DNA from: Clarkia xantiana subsp. parviflora
Lineage: Eukaryota > Streptophyta > Magnoliopsida > Myrtales > Onagraceae
DNA: 64,000 bases
Assembly: GCA_036873135.1 (NCBI GenBank)
Contig: JAPTYO010000001.1
Location: 51,778,624-51,842,623 of the forward strand
Reading direction: 5' to 3'
This document shows, one piece after another, positions 46,425-57,874 of this stretch; the first letter of the stretch is position 1; the number at the start of each line of letters is the position of its first letter. The position numbers and the translations under genes were made by a program. Below the pieces are notes generated by a model, which searched no databases, was not told the origin of the DNA, and saw only the letters and a list, made by a program, of their open reading frames with translations.

Positions 46425-47020
46425 GCGTCGTAATTGCACTACAACAAATCAGAGAATTAGTGACAAATGGAAGGGATTGCCAGAGTCCGAAGCAAGTTGG
46501 GAACCGGTAGAAGACCTTTGGCAGTTCACGAAGGAGATCGAGGCTTTCCATGCTGCGGACGCGACGAGGGCGTCACTCGATTAGGTGGGGGAGAATGTCA
46601 CGGACGTGGAGTTTACATGATGACTTAAGGCTTTTCCGTGACACTTCAGGCCTCGTTTACAAGTCGGGAATCCATATCGAGGAGTCTTGGGATGCGTGCG
46701 GTTCTAGAAGATTCTAGAAGGCTCCGCACACTTGTAGATATCTCTTGTAGTATGTAGAATTCTCTAGAGATAGCATTTAATGGGTAGTTGAGACTCTTGT
46801 AATAAATGCGGGTAGTTGGTAGATAACTCCATTGGGGCCTATAAAAGGTAGACCCCCTCTCATTTGTAAATCATCCTAGAAATCTAAAGCACATGAGTTC
46901 CAAAGTTCCTCTTCACTTCATACTCTTCTCATCTTGGTTTTGCTAGGAAAAGGCTGACTTAGGAGCAGAATCCTAAGGCCGCATGGGTTAGGGAGCGCTA
47001 GATAATCCAGGCCTGTGACA
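46425..47020 (+). mobile_element. Chromovirus 3' end: chromodomain and LTR, copy 2
   Basis: Chromodomain tail as in copy 1, then a 425-bp LTR at 46596-47020 with proper ends TGTCACGG and TGTGACA. The LTR is the same length as copy 1 and is followed by the same fusion to the copia pol remnant. Confidence 0.82.
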
Positions 47021-49102
47021 TCTGCGCTTAGCAGGTAAATCAACCAAAGACCATACCGAATTGGATTTCATTGAGGCGATATCTTCCTCCATTGCTTTCC
47101 TCCATTCCTTCGCTGGAGGTCCTTCCATCGCTTGCTTAACCGTTACCGGTTCATCAACAGACGTTAGAGTGAATAATTCACCTCTCTCGATAGGATACTT
47201 CTTGGGAGAAGTTCGTTGCCTTTGACTCCGTCTAGGCTCGTTAATCTCATCTTGAGCCTGGTCATTACTCCCACTCGGAATAATGCTTCTTATCGGGGCA
47301 TCACTCCCACTGGGAACAATGGCAGTGCTAGAACCTTGACCAACAACTTTCTTTGGACGAACTCTCGGTCTCGGGATTCTACCTCCAAGATTAATTCCTT
47401 GATCACTAGGACCTGGAACCAAGTTGGTCGTTCCACTCCCATTGGGAACAATAGGTAGTTGCGTCGTTATTGGATTCTCATCCATCGGTTCAGCAACGTG
47501 ATTTTCAGGTTCAACTTGATTCGCATTAGCAGCATTAGTGATTTGTGTGTGTGTGTGGGGGGGGGGGGGGGGGGAGTGGGCCCTCCTACTGGATTTACTA
47601 TGATAATGTTTCCATCATCATTTACCATGTCATTCACTTGTGATGTGTCAAATATCCCACTCGAATTAAGTAGGACCTGGGAATCATCGTCGTCATGTTC
47701 CAGTTCGATCAAGACTTCATTTGTTTTCGTTTCGCTAAGCGTTGGAAATTCATCATCAAGGAACGTAACGTCTCTGGATTCATGTTCGAACACGCCACCA
47801 TTTTCTTGAGCTGACACGAATACGTAACCTTTGGAGTTCTCAGAATACCTTATGAAGATACTCCTATGTCCTCTAGGTCCTAACTTGCCATAACGGTTGT
47901 TAGTTGTATGTGTATAAGCAGGGCAACCCAAGGTCGCAACTTGGTGAGATTTAACTCCCTACCAGCCCGTAGCTCATATGGTGTTGTGTCTACCGCTTTT
48001 ACTGGTACTAGGTTTACTACATGAGTGGCAGCTAACAAGGCGTCTCCCCGATAGGAGATAGGCAGTTGTGCTTGCGACATCATGGTTCTGACCATGTCCA
48101 GGAGGGTGCGATTACGACGTTCAGCCACACCGTTTTGCTGCGGTGTGTTAGGGATCGTTGTTTGACGAGCAATCTCATTTTCTTTGCACAACTTGTCAAA
48201 CTCATTAGAGAGATATTTTCCACCTCTATCAGTGCGTAGGGTTTTCACCTTTCGCTCCTGCTGATTCTCTATGAGCTTTAGAAAGCTTTTAAAGCATTCT
48301 ATGACTTCTGATTTACGAGTAATCAAATGAGTAAACCCAAACGGGTAAAGTCGTCAATGAAAGTTACGAAGTATCATTTTCCACCCCTAGCGGTTACATT
48401 CATTGGTCCACAAACGTCGGAATGAATTATCTGCAATGGATCTTCGGCTCGTTGTGCTTCACCGAATGGTTTGCGGGTGGACTTTCCGGCTAGACAGTAA
48501 TGGCAAGTGTGTTTTACCACATTGCTGGTTCCGGCAAAAGCCATCATCGTGCCAACGATTGAACTCTGTCGTAGCCTATATGTCCGAGCCGCGAATGGTA
48601 TCCGGCCGCGTCAGTTTCTGCTTCTTTGGAAGAAATTGCATACATTTTATTTGAATCTACACTACCATTCAAATCCATAACAATGGGCCCACCAGAGGTA
48701 AAAGCATGCCCAAATAAGACGTTGCCTTTGTTTATATGAACAAGAGTCTTCTCAAATGATAAAACAAAGTGATTATCCATAAGAGCGAAAACTGAAACAA
48801 CATTTCTACGGATTCTTGGAGCAAAAAGAACATTTTCAATAAGTAAGGATCTGTCATTGCTCATAGGCAGTTTGCAGTTCCCTACTCATAAGACTTCAAC
48901 TTGTGAGTTGACGCCAATATATATCCTCTTTGAATCCTTCAGCAGTCATCTAAACTTGGCAAATAGTCCTTTGTCGTTGGCTATGTGGTCCGTTGCACCT
49001 GAATCAAGAATCCAAGAAGGATTTGAGTCAGTTAACATCACAGTTAAGGAAACTAATGCTTCAACATCATAACCAACATCGCGTACCTTTTTAGGGTGAG
49101 AT

Positions 49103-49710
49103 TAGGGATGGCAACGGGGCGGGTTTCCGCAGCCCCGGACCCGCCCCGCGGGTCGACCTGGCTGACCCGGCCCCGGCCAAATGCACCTTCCGGGTCGGGT
49201 CGGGTCAAAGATCTCGCGGGTCGACCCGCGGGGCCCCGACCCGCCCCGCCATGTGAACAACTTTTTTTTTTTTTTTTTTCACTTCTCAATATTAAATACA
49301 ATTTTTTTTGTCAAAATATTACATTATATATAATTTAAAACATAAATCTAACACCAATCATATACAAACAATAAACACATCAAATTCATTACAAAATACA
49401 AATTCAAATCCAAACACCAAATTCAAATTAACAAATCCTAATAATCTAAATATACATCTATTTGTAATTTGGTCCATGTTATTTATATAGGTACTATATT
49501 AACCATATTATTTAGTAAATGTTAGATCAAATTAATATGTATGTTTTTTTTATAAATATTATATATATGCATTTCGGGGCGGGTCTACGGGGCCCCGGGT
49601 CTCTAGACCCGGACCCGCCCTGACCCGACCTGTAACCCGCGGGTCGGCGGGTCAAAACCGGGTCGGGACGCCTCGGGTCAGCGGGGCCCCGAGACCCGTT
49701 GCCATCCCTA
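49103..49710. mobile_element. hAT-like MITE in copia element B
   Basis: Ends TAGGGATGGCAACGGGG and, inward from the right, TAGGGATGGCAACGGGT. A perfect 8-bp duplication GGTGAGAT lies at 49095-49102 and 49711-49718. The sister copia A has the uninterrupted site, GGTGCGATGCGCTGGA, near 41849-41864. Same family as 17252-17823: identical ends, GGGTCGGGTC-rich subterminal zones and the same AT-rich centre. Noncoding. Confidence 0.96.
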
Positions 49711-49718
49711 GGTGAGAT

Positions 49719-50408
49719 GCGCTGGATCCTGAGTCAACATTTTACCGTCAACAGCATGTTGTTTATTTCCCTTGTTCCTGTACTTCCTCTTCGTTCGCCC
49801 AGCATGTCCCGTCATCTTTGTGTCTTTCGACATGGATGCTAATAGATTTTCCTCCATTTCGATTATTTTCAGGACTGATGCAAGATCAAGCATGGTGCTG
49901 CTGACAGTCAGTACAACCTTGGTTGCCCTCCAAGACTTCGGGAGTATCCGATGATGGCCTGAATTTTATCCCATTCGGCCATTTGACTATCATCTTCCAG
50001 CGGCTTTAACATGCGAAGGAGTTCGTAAACCTTTTCAAGTAAACTCTTACTGTTGTTGTTCAGGCTTTGTTCCATGGTTGGTACAAGTGGGTGCAGTGTA
50101 ACTGTCATGCCACTTCCATGTTTCAGGAAGAGAGCATCCCAGATGTCCTTTGTTACGGGAACATCCTTATACCTGTCGCAGAAATCCTGAGACATTTCTG
50201 ACAGCAACATCTCCTTCGCTTTCTTGTCATCTTGCTCCCATTGAAAATGGGTGAAGGGTAGGTCTTTGGTCAACCCAGCTTCCAGGCAGCTCATTGTCCT
50301 ATGAATGTGGTCTATGAGACCTTGTTCCTCCAGCATTATACTGACACGTTTTCTCCATGAGTCGTAGTTCATCTCAACTAATAGCTCAGTTTCATACGAA
50401 GTAGTCAT
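49719..50408 (-). pseudogene. Copia gag (element B), frameshifted
   Basis: Starts MTTSYETELLVEMNYDSWRK and matches gag A throughout. A one-base deletion near 49946 (GTATCCGATG against GTATCCCGATG) shifts the frame in the second half, after QAIIG. The rest (MLDLASVLKIIEMEENLLAS) continues in another frame to the MITE. Confidence 0.85.
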
Positions 50409-51127
50409 CTATGTTGTAATACGTTACTAATACATTGATAATCATGCATAATCAGGAAGACAATAACATTTTGAGAAAGAATTGCAAACATCGGATTATC
50501 TATTAAGATGGAATACAACAAATAGTGGATTATCTATTAACAAAAAGTAAACAATTGCAGTTCAGCCCATTAATTAATCCAGTCCCAAAAACATGCATCT
50601 CCGAGATCCATCCCCATAATTGTAACTAGGCATTAATGTTTAATTTGAAATGTGGAAATGTTAAACCTTTGAGCACTGTTTAGGATAATTTAAAGTTAAA
50701 AAACATTTGGATTTAAAAATTTGACATCCAATTTTATTAATTGACTTAAAAATTTCGGAATTTTAGTCAATTTGTTTAACTCAAGTTCGATTTGGTTCCA
50801 TAAATCCGGTTCGGTCCGGTTTTATTTTAAAATTGGTTCAGTCCGAATCGGTTCAATAAATTAGGGTTTCGGTGCGGTTCATCACTCGAAACCGGTTCGG
50901 TTAGATTCGCTTAGTTACCTTGGTCCGACCCGACCCGCCTAGGTTGGCCCGATTAAGAAAACCCATAATGGTTTAACCCGCTCCGGTTTTGCAAATTGGA
51001 CAGGCCCATTTACCCATAGGGTTCGGCCGAAATATTTCTTGTGGGCTAAGTAGGGTTTTAAAATCCACCAAAAACTTAAACTAGCCTCTAAGAAATATTA
51101 ATTATGTAAAATAATTTCTAATATTGC

Positions 51128-51160
<33 letters not shown>

Positions 51161-51232
51161 TAAGTCGGCACACAATATACACATATATATACATATTGTC
51201 AAGAATCTATCTTTAAGATGTAAATCAATCAA

Positions 51233-51275
<43 letters not shown>

Positions 51276-52442
51276 TTGTCAAATATATGTTTAGGGATAA
51301 TAATATATAGACAATATATTTTCTTAATCTTTTAGGCAACTAAATCCTATCAATATATCTTTATCCCTAAATATTAGTTAAATATATTGATAGTTATATA
51401 TTTTACTATACATTGTGAATCTTTTCGTCTTTCCAATTTATAGATATATTGTTTTCTTTAATAAAAAATTAAAATATGGCAAAAAATATCACTAATTAGG
51501 CCTGCCGAATTTTACTAACTTGCACCCTAAGAAATTAAAAATTTTACCTAATAATTCACTAGGGTTTTCGGCACAAACATAAAAAATTAGAAAAATTGAC
51601 AAATTTTAAGATAAAAAATTACTAAGATCAAGAATCCAAATATCTATTTTATAAAACTCATGGTTTTCTTGAAGATCATGAACATCAAATTTAACTTAGA
51701 ACATCATGAAAATTTCGGTACACCCAAAAACAAAGATTTTTGAAAATTTTAAATTTTTCAAGATAAAAAAATTTCGGTACAACCAAAATTTCAATAACAC
51801 CAATTTATCAAAATCATGAACTCCTAACACAGGCTCTGATACCACTGTTGGATTATGGGGACGTAATACTACGGGAACACTAAATCATGTACGTGCTAGT
51901 AATCACAATTACGCAGCGGAAGAATTCGCACATACCTTTTAGTGATTCCTTTGCCCAAGACCTTTGTCGAAGGAGTTCGCGATTCGCCGGACGAAACCCG
52001 TAGAAGTTCTTGTTAGAGAATTCCTACTCGGTGTAGCTCCACAACAAAGCCTCTGATCAGTTCTTCGACGGGGACAGATCTTCGGAGAGTTTGCTCGAAA
52101 GCAAATTCGCACACCTTTGGTGACTTGTGAGGTTCGGCTGAAACACTATATTAGGGAGGAGGGATTTTCTCTCTACACTCTTAAGGAGAGTTGTTAATCA
52201 CTTATGAAAAACCCCTAACACTCCATTTATATCGGAGGAGTAAAGTGGACAAAAGTCTACTTTACCCTCTCTTGCTAGTTCGGTCGGCCTTGTGATGTGG
52301 GAGGCCCAATTTTGGGCATCTCATGTCAATTGAGATTTGGGACTGACCCAATTACCCTAATGTGACATTTACCCAATTGTCTCAGGTAACACATACATAT
52401 AACGGGCTACCATTTACATAGCCCTATCACATTATGCTAACA

Positions 52443-52870
52443 GGTTGTCGCACGTATCCGTATGCGCGCACCTCCTAATAACTGCACACGGGGCAATATC
52501 GCACAACATGGAGAGGGGGGTTGAGTGCGATGAGCCCTCTCTGATGCTAAAGTAAGTAATCTAGAGAGAAATCTAGAAAGATGTGAGCGCTTCTTTAGCC
52601 AACTTAAATTATGAAATTGTTGGGTAAATTCTCTTAAATAGGGGCACCTTGAACCTGAACCCAGTTTTGAACGGTCTGACGGCGGTTTAGTAGAAAACTT
52701 GAACCGGAGAAAAGTTGACATCGGGAAGGCTCGCATGTGTTGTGTGTACGTAAGAGTTTGCACGTTACAGGGAGGACAATCCGGACCACACCGGGATGTT
52801 AAGAAAATCCGGAAGAGTCTTAGGTTCGGAACGTGTACGCGCACGTTCCGAACCGTTGGTTTTGGGTTTT
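52443..52870 (-). mobile_element. Possible second Tat-type LTR with perfect palindrome
   Basis: Contains TGATGCTAAAGTAAGTAATC and a minus-sense TATA-like region (CCTATTTAAGAG, near 52640), the layout of Tat-type LTRs. It has no clear TG...CA ends. A perfect inverted repeat with 13-bp arms (GGTTCGGAACGTG / CACGTTCCGAACC) and a 6-bp spacer lies at 52823-52854. Confidence 0.45.
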
Positions 52871-52929
52871 TAAATAATTCAAAGTCGTTAGTGGGTTTGA
52901 CGTGTAGACGAAGTCCGAATATAAAACGA

Positions 52930-53010
52930 TTTTCCATTGCCATGATCACTAACGGGGATTGAACCCCTGACCTCTGGTTAAGGGATGAGACGCTGAACCA
53001 CCACACCGTT
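52930..53010 (-). mobile_element. tRNA-derived SINE-like segment, copy 3
   Basis: Same as copy 2 apart from one base in the stem next to the B box (AACGGGG). The homologous block begins further left, near 52868. Confidence 0.55.
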
Positions 53011-53207
53011 ATCACATAGTTAAGATACAATTAATTAACAATATTCATTTTGGCAAAAAAAAAAAAAAAATTAACAATATTCATGGCAAATTGAAAAACG
53101 ACAATAAAATTAAATGGATTTATTTCACTCCATAACACAAACTACAATAACAAGATATTATTATTAATAGGCCCTTAAACCAAACTACAGCAGCTAGATA
53201 GGAATAT

Positions 53208-53619
53208 TTATGAGGCCGGAGGGCTAAAGCAACAACTTTGGTTGATTGGGCCTTGGTCCGGCCTTGAGCAAAACCAGTGACACCAACATGCATCATTTGG
53301 CTCCACGCTGGAATAACAATTTGATTTCGTATTAGGGCCATATTTTGCAATGCAATCCTTGCTACAAGTTGTTGGATCACATTTTTGTCCAGGTACAGGA
53401 GGAAGTTCATAATTACAGCTATCATTCCCCTCAATCCTCTTGCTTTGTGTTCCTAATAATTTGGATGATAAGAAAAGAAAACACGAATACTAAATTATCA
53501 TTTGAACTATTTATAATAAAAAAAATGAATCATAAAATGAAGAATAAGATGAATCATTAATTATTACCGCAAGATATTAACAAAAGTAGAACTATAACAC
53601 AACATATTTTCTTCAACAT
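53208..53619 (-). CDS. Defensin-like (DEFL) peptide, copy 3
   Basis: Exons 53619-53568 and 53452-53208, 98 residues, intact and identical in protein to copy 2. The intron is slightly shorter owing to a poly-A length change. Signal peptide, cysteine pattern and the flanking SINE-like and Helitron-like segments are as in the other copies. Near-identity with copy 2 over several hundred noncoding bases points to a recent duplication or gene conversion. Confidence 0.8.
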
Positions 53620-53984
53620 TTTAATTGATATGTTGAGATCTCTATAACCTTTAATTATCTATATAAATAAATAAAATTAGTAGGTCATCTATATATATAA
53701 CTAGACCATGTATTCATTAATTAAAACATGGTAACATAATTATAAAGAGAAATAATCTATCAGATTACAATTATTTATTTATTTTTTGGCCAAATATCAG
53801 ATTACAATTATTTATTTATTTTTTGGCAAAATATCATATTACAATTATTGTAACATGGACATATAGTTAGAAATGAAACTTCCAATTAAAGAAAAACATA
53901 GAATAAATTAATATATTTACAGAAAATACAATAAATGAAACATACTAAAATATTTAATAGTACGCTACTACATTAAAATAATAA

Positions 53985-54014
53985 CTAGGGTGCATTCCCC
54001 GCGGATCGCGCGGG
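53985..54014 (-). mobile_element. Helitron-like 3' end, copy 3
   Basis: Minus-sense hairpin CCCGCGCGATCCGCGGGG followed by AATGCACC, CTAG and T. Best hairpin of the three copies. Confidence 0.55.
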
Positions 54015-54189
54015 ATGATCTATTAAGTATGCATAAGTAATAAAAAAAATACTTATTATTGTAGTTTGAATATTCACGTGATCGGAACAAAGTAATCGAG
54101 ATAGCGAAGGACAATAAAGAAAATGTAAATGAGTAATAGAAGTGTAGAACAAATAAAATAATAATAAAGTATCAAAAAGCGAATGTGGA

Positions 54190-54655
54190 CTTTGGGGTGA
54201 CTTTATTAAGTGCTAATGCTCCTCCCAAGTGTTGAGATTAAAACCCTCATCCCTAGTCCCTAACCTAGGCCGGCCGAACCCCACAGCAAGGAGGTGCCAA
54301 ATTGCGACGAGCAATTTACTCCAAGTAAGATTCATCCCGCGCGAATCGAAAGAGTCTTTGCTGTGAAGATCAATCCACGTAGGGCTTCTCTAACAGGAAC
54401 ATCTACGAGGAATCGGTCAATGGATCGAGAACTCCCTACGAAGATCTTGGGCTTCAAGAAACGTTAAAGGTATGTGCACTATCTTCCGCTGAGTAATTAG
54501 TTACCTAGCACGTATCTAGGGTTTCGTTTCTGCATGATTAGTCACCATAAGCCTACAGATTTTGGGAGAGGACCTACCAGGTCAATACCCCATTGTGCGA
54601 AGGGCCACGCACTTGCTATTGGGCTTAATTCTGCACCTGGTGCTTGTTAGCAGAA
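54190..54655. mobile_element. Copia LTR fragment (+) and gypsy integrase fragment (-), copy 3
   Basis: 54190-54555 matches the + oriented LTR fragments of the other two blocks, and about 54556-54655 the minus-sense integrase start. Homology to the other blocks ends near 54678 (CGCCGTAA), where a different LTR begins, so the chromovirus end is absent here. Confidence 0.65.
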
Positions 54656-54675
54656 AGAGATTGGACGCCGTAATT

Positions 54676-55246
54676 TGGTAGCCCGTTATATTATATGTGT
54701 TATCTGAGACAATTGGTTAAATGTCACATTAGGGTAATTGGGCTGACCCAAATCTTAATTGACATGAGAAGCCCAAATAATGGGCCTCTCCCACATGTAA
54801 GTCCACCCGAAACATTAAGAAAGGGCAAAGTGGATTTTTGTCCACTTTGCTCCTCCTATATAAAAGGTGTGTTAGGGGATTTTCACAAGTAATTAACAAC
54901 TCTCCTTAAGAGTGACTTAGAGAGAAAATCCATCATCCAGAAACACCAAGTTCGTCTGAACCTTCTCCTTCACCAAGGGTGTGCCAATTTGCTTTCGAGC
55001 AAACTCTCTAAAGATCTGTCCCCGTCGAAGAACTGATCAGAGGCTTTGCTTTGGAGCTACACTGCGTAGGACTTCTCTAACAAGAACTTCTACGGGTTTC
55101 GTCCGGCGAACGCGAACTCCCTCCACAAAGGACTAGGGCAAAGGAATCACTAAAAGGTATGTGCGAATTCTTCCGCTGCGTAATTGTGATTACTAGCACG
55201 TACATGATTTAGTGTTTCCGTAGTATTACGTCCCCGTAATCCAACA
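54676..55246 (+). mobile_element. Copia LTR, + orientation (element C), 5' end missing
   Basis: Matches the LTR at 51846-52442 in opposite orientation, lacking about the first 30 bases. Ends GTAATCCAACA at 55246, directly followed by the primer site TGGTATCAGAGTC (55248-55260). A TATA-like CCTATATAAAAGG lies near 54855. Confidence 0.8.
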
Positions 55247-55936
55247 GTGGTATCAGAGTCTTTGTTAGGAGTTCATGATTTTGATAAATTGGTGTTCTTG
55301 AAAAAATTTATTGGTGCCGGAAATTTTTAAAGCTAAAACTTAAAATTTTCGAAAATTTTGATTTCTTGGTGTTTTTGAAATCAAAGGAATTTTTGAGTTT
55401 GTGGTGGTACCGAAATTTTCATGATGTTCTTAGTTAAATTTGACGTTCATGATCTTCAAGAAAAAGATGAGTTTTATCAAAATCGATATTTGGATTCTTG
55501 ATCTTAGTAATTTTTTATCTTAAAATTTGACAACTTTTCCAACTTTTGGTGTTTGTGCCGAAAACCCTAGTGAATTATTAGGTAAATTTTTTAATTTCTT
55601 AGGGTGCAAGAAAGAAAAATTCGGCCGACCTAATTAGAGATATTGTTTGCCATATTTTAATTTTTATTAAAGAAAACAATATATCTATAAATTGGAAAGA
55701 TAATGAAAAGATTCACAATACATATTAAAATATATAACTATCAATATATTTAGCTAATATTTAGGGATAATGATATATTGATAGGATTTAGTTGCCTAAA
55801 AGATTAAGAAAATATATTGTCTACATATTATTGTCCTTAAACATATATTTGACAATAATTATATATATATTGTTGATTGATTTACATCTTAAAGATAGAT
55901 TCTTGACAATATTTATATATATATGTATATGGGCCG

Positions 55937-55980
<44 letters not shown>

Positions 55981-57259
55981 GGAAATTATTTTACATAATT
56001 AATATTTCTTGGAGGCTGAGTTAAGTTTTTGGTGGATTTTAAAACCCTACTTAGCCCACAAGACATATTTCGGCCGAACCCTATGGGTTAATGGGCCTGT
56101 CCAATTTGCAAAACCGGAGCGAGTTAAACCAATCAGGATTTTCTTAATCGGGTCGACCTAGGCAAGTCGGGTCGGACCAAGGTAACTAAGTGAATCTAAC
56201 CGAACCGGCTTTGAGTGATGAACCGAACTGAAACCCTATTTTATTGAACCGATTCGGACCTAACCAATTTTAAAATAAAACCGGACCGGATTTATGGAAC
56301 CGAACCGGAGTTGAACCAATTGACTAAAATTCGAAATTTTTATGTCAATTAATAAAATAGGATGTCAAATTTTTAAATCCAAATGTTTTTGAACTTTAAA
56401 TTAGCCTAAACAGTGCTCAAAGGTTTAACATTTCCACATTTTAAATTAAACCTTAATGCCTAGTTACGATTATAGGGATGGATTTCAGAGATGCATGTTT
56501 TTGGGACTGGATTAATTAGTGGGCTGAATTGCAATTGTTTACTTTCTGTTACATATATTTATATATAATTAGAATTGTCGTCTTGACTATGTCAAGCTAG
56601 CTAGATATTATATTGTGAGCTGAGCTCTGGGATTTAAATATATGGTATGTGCAATAGGATCGACATGTTATGATGGTAGGAATTGCCTAGGATTCATGTC
56701 TAGATATTCGCTTGATTGATTGTAAGCATGGTATATGGAAGTTTCATGTGTAGCACGTATGCTAGAATGTTGAGGATGTAATAGCATGTGACAGTTTACT
56801 TGATAGTAGAATTATATATGCTAGCATGAGTTCATCGGAACATTAGACGCATGACGCGTATGCATGATGTTTGGTTTGGTCGATAATTATGGCTTGATAT
56901 GATAATTTGTTAAGTGTAGTAGAATTATATATGCATGCGTAAATTGTCGGATATTTTTAAAACAAAAGGGTCTTGGGAAAGCCAAGATCGGGTATGCATA
57001 TTTCTAAATATTCCAGTTCCGGTAATTTACGATATAATAACCGTTTTCAAAAGGCTGGTCTATTGGATTGAATAGAACGTTAGTGTGAACTCTTTCACGG
57101 GCCCCCTTCCCTCGGTTTACCAGGCGGTCGGTTGGTCTAGATGACTGAATGATCACTATTTGTTGTATTCCATCTTAATAGATAATCTGATGTTTGCAAT
57201 TCTTTCTCAAAATGATATTGGCTTCCTGATTATGCATGATTATCAATGTATTAGTATCA
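55247..57259 (+). mobile_element. Copia leader (element C)
   Basis: Primer site then a long noncoding leader. Up to about 56550 it mirrors the leaders of elements 1, A and B, with TA tract and CCGGTTCGG-type patch. From 56560 to 57200 it is family-specific sequence that recurs inverted at 57890-58240. Confidence 0.75.
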
Positions 57260-57540
57260 ATGGTTGCGACAAGAAATGTTATCTCCCAAATTAATAAGGG
57301 GATAAGATTGAATGGAAATAATTATGAAATCTGGAATAAGCGGGTGAAGATGGTGATTGCTGAAATGTGGGGTTTGGACCACTTGACTATGAAACATGCC
57401 AGGCCTGAAGGAGAACTCACGGCCGATCAGAAGGAATTCCATGATGAATGGGATGCTAAGGATCAGGATGTTCGTTCCACCTTGTTGTCGATGCTGGAGG
57501 ATAACATCCTCTATAGGTATGATCATTTGCCTTGTGGTGA
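57260..57540 (+). pseudogene. Copia gag N-terminus (element C)
   Basis: MVATRNVISQINKG then LNGNNYEIWNKRVKMVI and GLDHLTMKHARPEGELT form the start of a copia gag, distinct from gag A and B. The frame is cut near 57540 by an LTR fragment. Confidence 0.75.
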
Positions 57541-57874
57541 TTTAAGAGAAAAACCCCTCCCAATAACACACATAGTTCGGCCGAAACACATCACTACACC
57601 AAGGGTGTGCCAATTTTCTTTCCAGCAAACACTCCAGAGATCTGTCTCCTTGCCAAGAATCGATCAGAAGCTTTGCAGTGGAGAATATACTACGTAAGGC
57701 TTACTTAACCAGAACCTCAACGGGAGCCAACCTGAGGATCATGAACTCCCAGTAGAAGTATCTTGAGGCTACTGACATTGTTTGAGGTATGTGCGAATCT
57801 TCCGTTGCGTAAGTACGATTACTAGCATGTACTACGATTTAATGTCCGTAGTGATTACTCCCTGTAATCTAACA
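57541..57874 (+). mobile_element. Copia LTR 3' part, + orientation
   Basis: Matches the second half of the copia LTRs (ACCAAGGGTGTGCCAATT, GGTATGTGCGAATCTTCCG) and ends GTAATCTAACA at 57874. No primer site follows; minus-sense leader sequence starts at once. Confidence 0.7.

Larger units (their letters stand above)
47021..52442 (-). mobile_element. Truncated Ty1-copia element B with 5' LTR
   Basis: Minus-strand copia related to element A. It has a 5' LTR of about 597 bp (52442-51846, TGTTAGCATAATG to AATCCAACA), an initiator-Met type primer site (51844-51833), a leader with TA tracts (51845-50409), gag, protease (DSGATDH near 48985), integrase (48860-47930; TDRGGKY, QNGVAERRN) and the first part of RT up to WSLVDLPA. 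RT and RNase H are replaced by the chromovirus LTR at the same point as in element A. A MITE at 49103-49710 splits the gag-protease junction. A (GT)n(G)n run lies at about 47549-47574. Confidence 0.88.

Noticed and set aside
49053..49338. ORFs of 80 and 82 aa with Pro/Arg-rich translations
   Set aside because: They are the GC-rich end of the MITE at 49103-49710.
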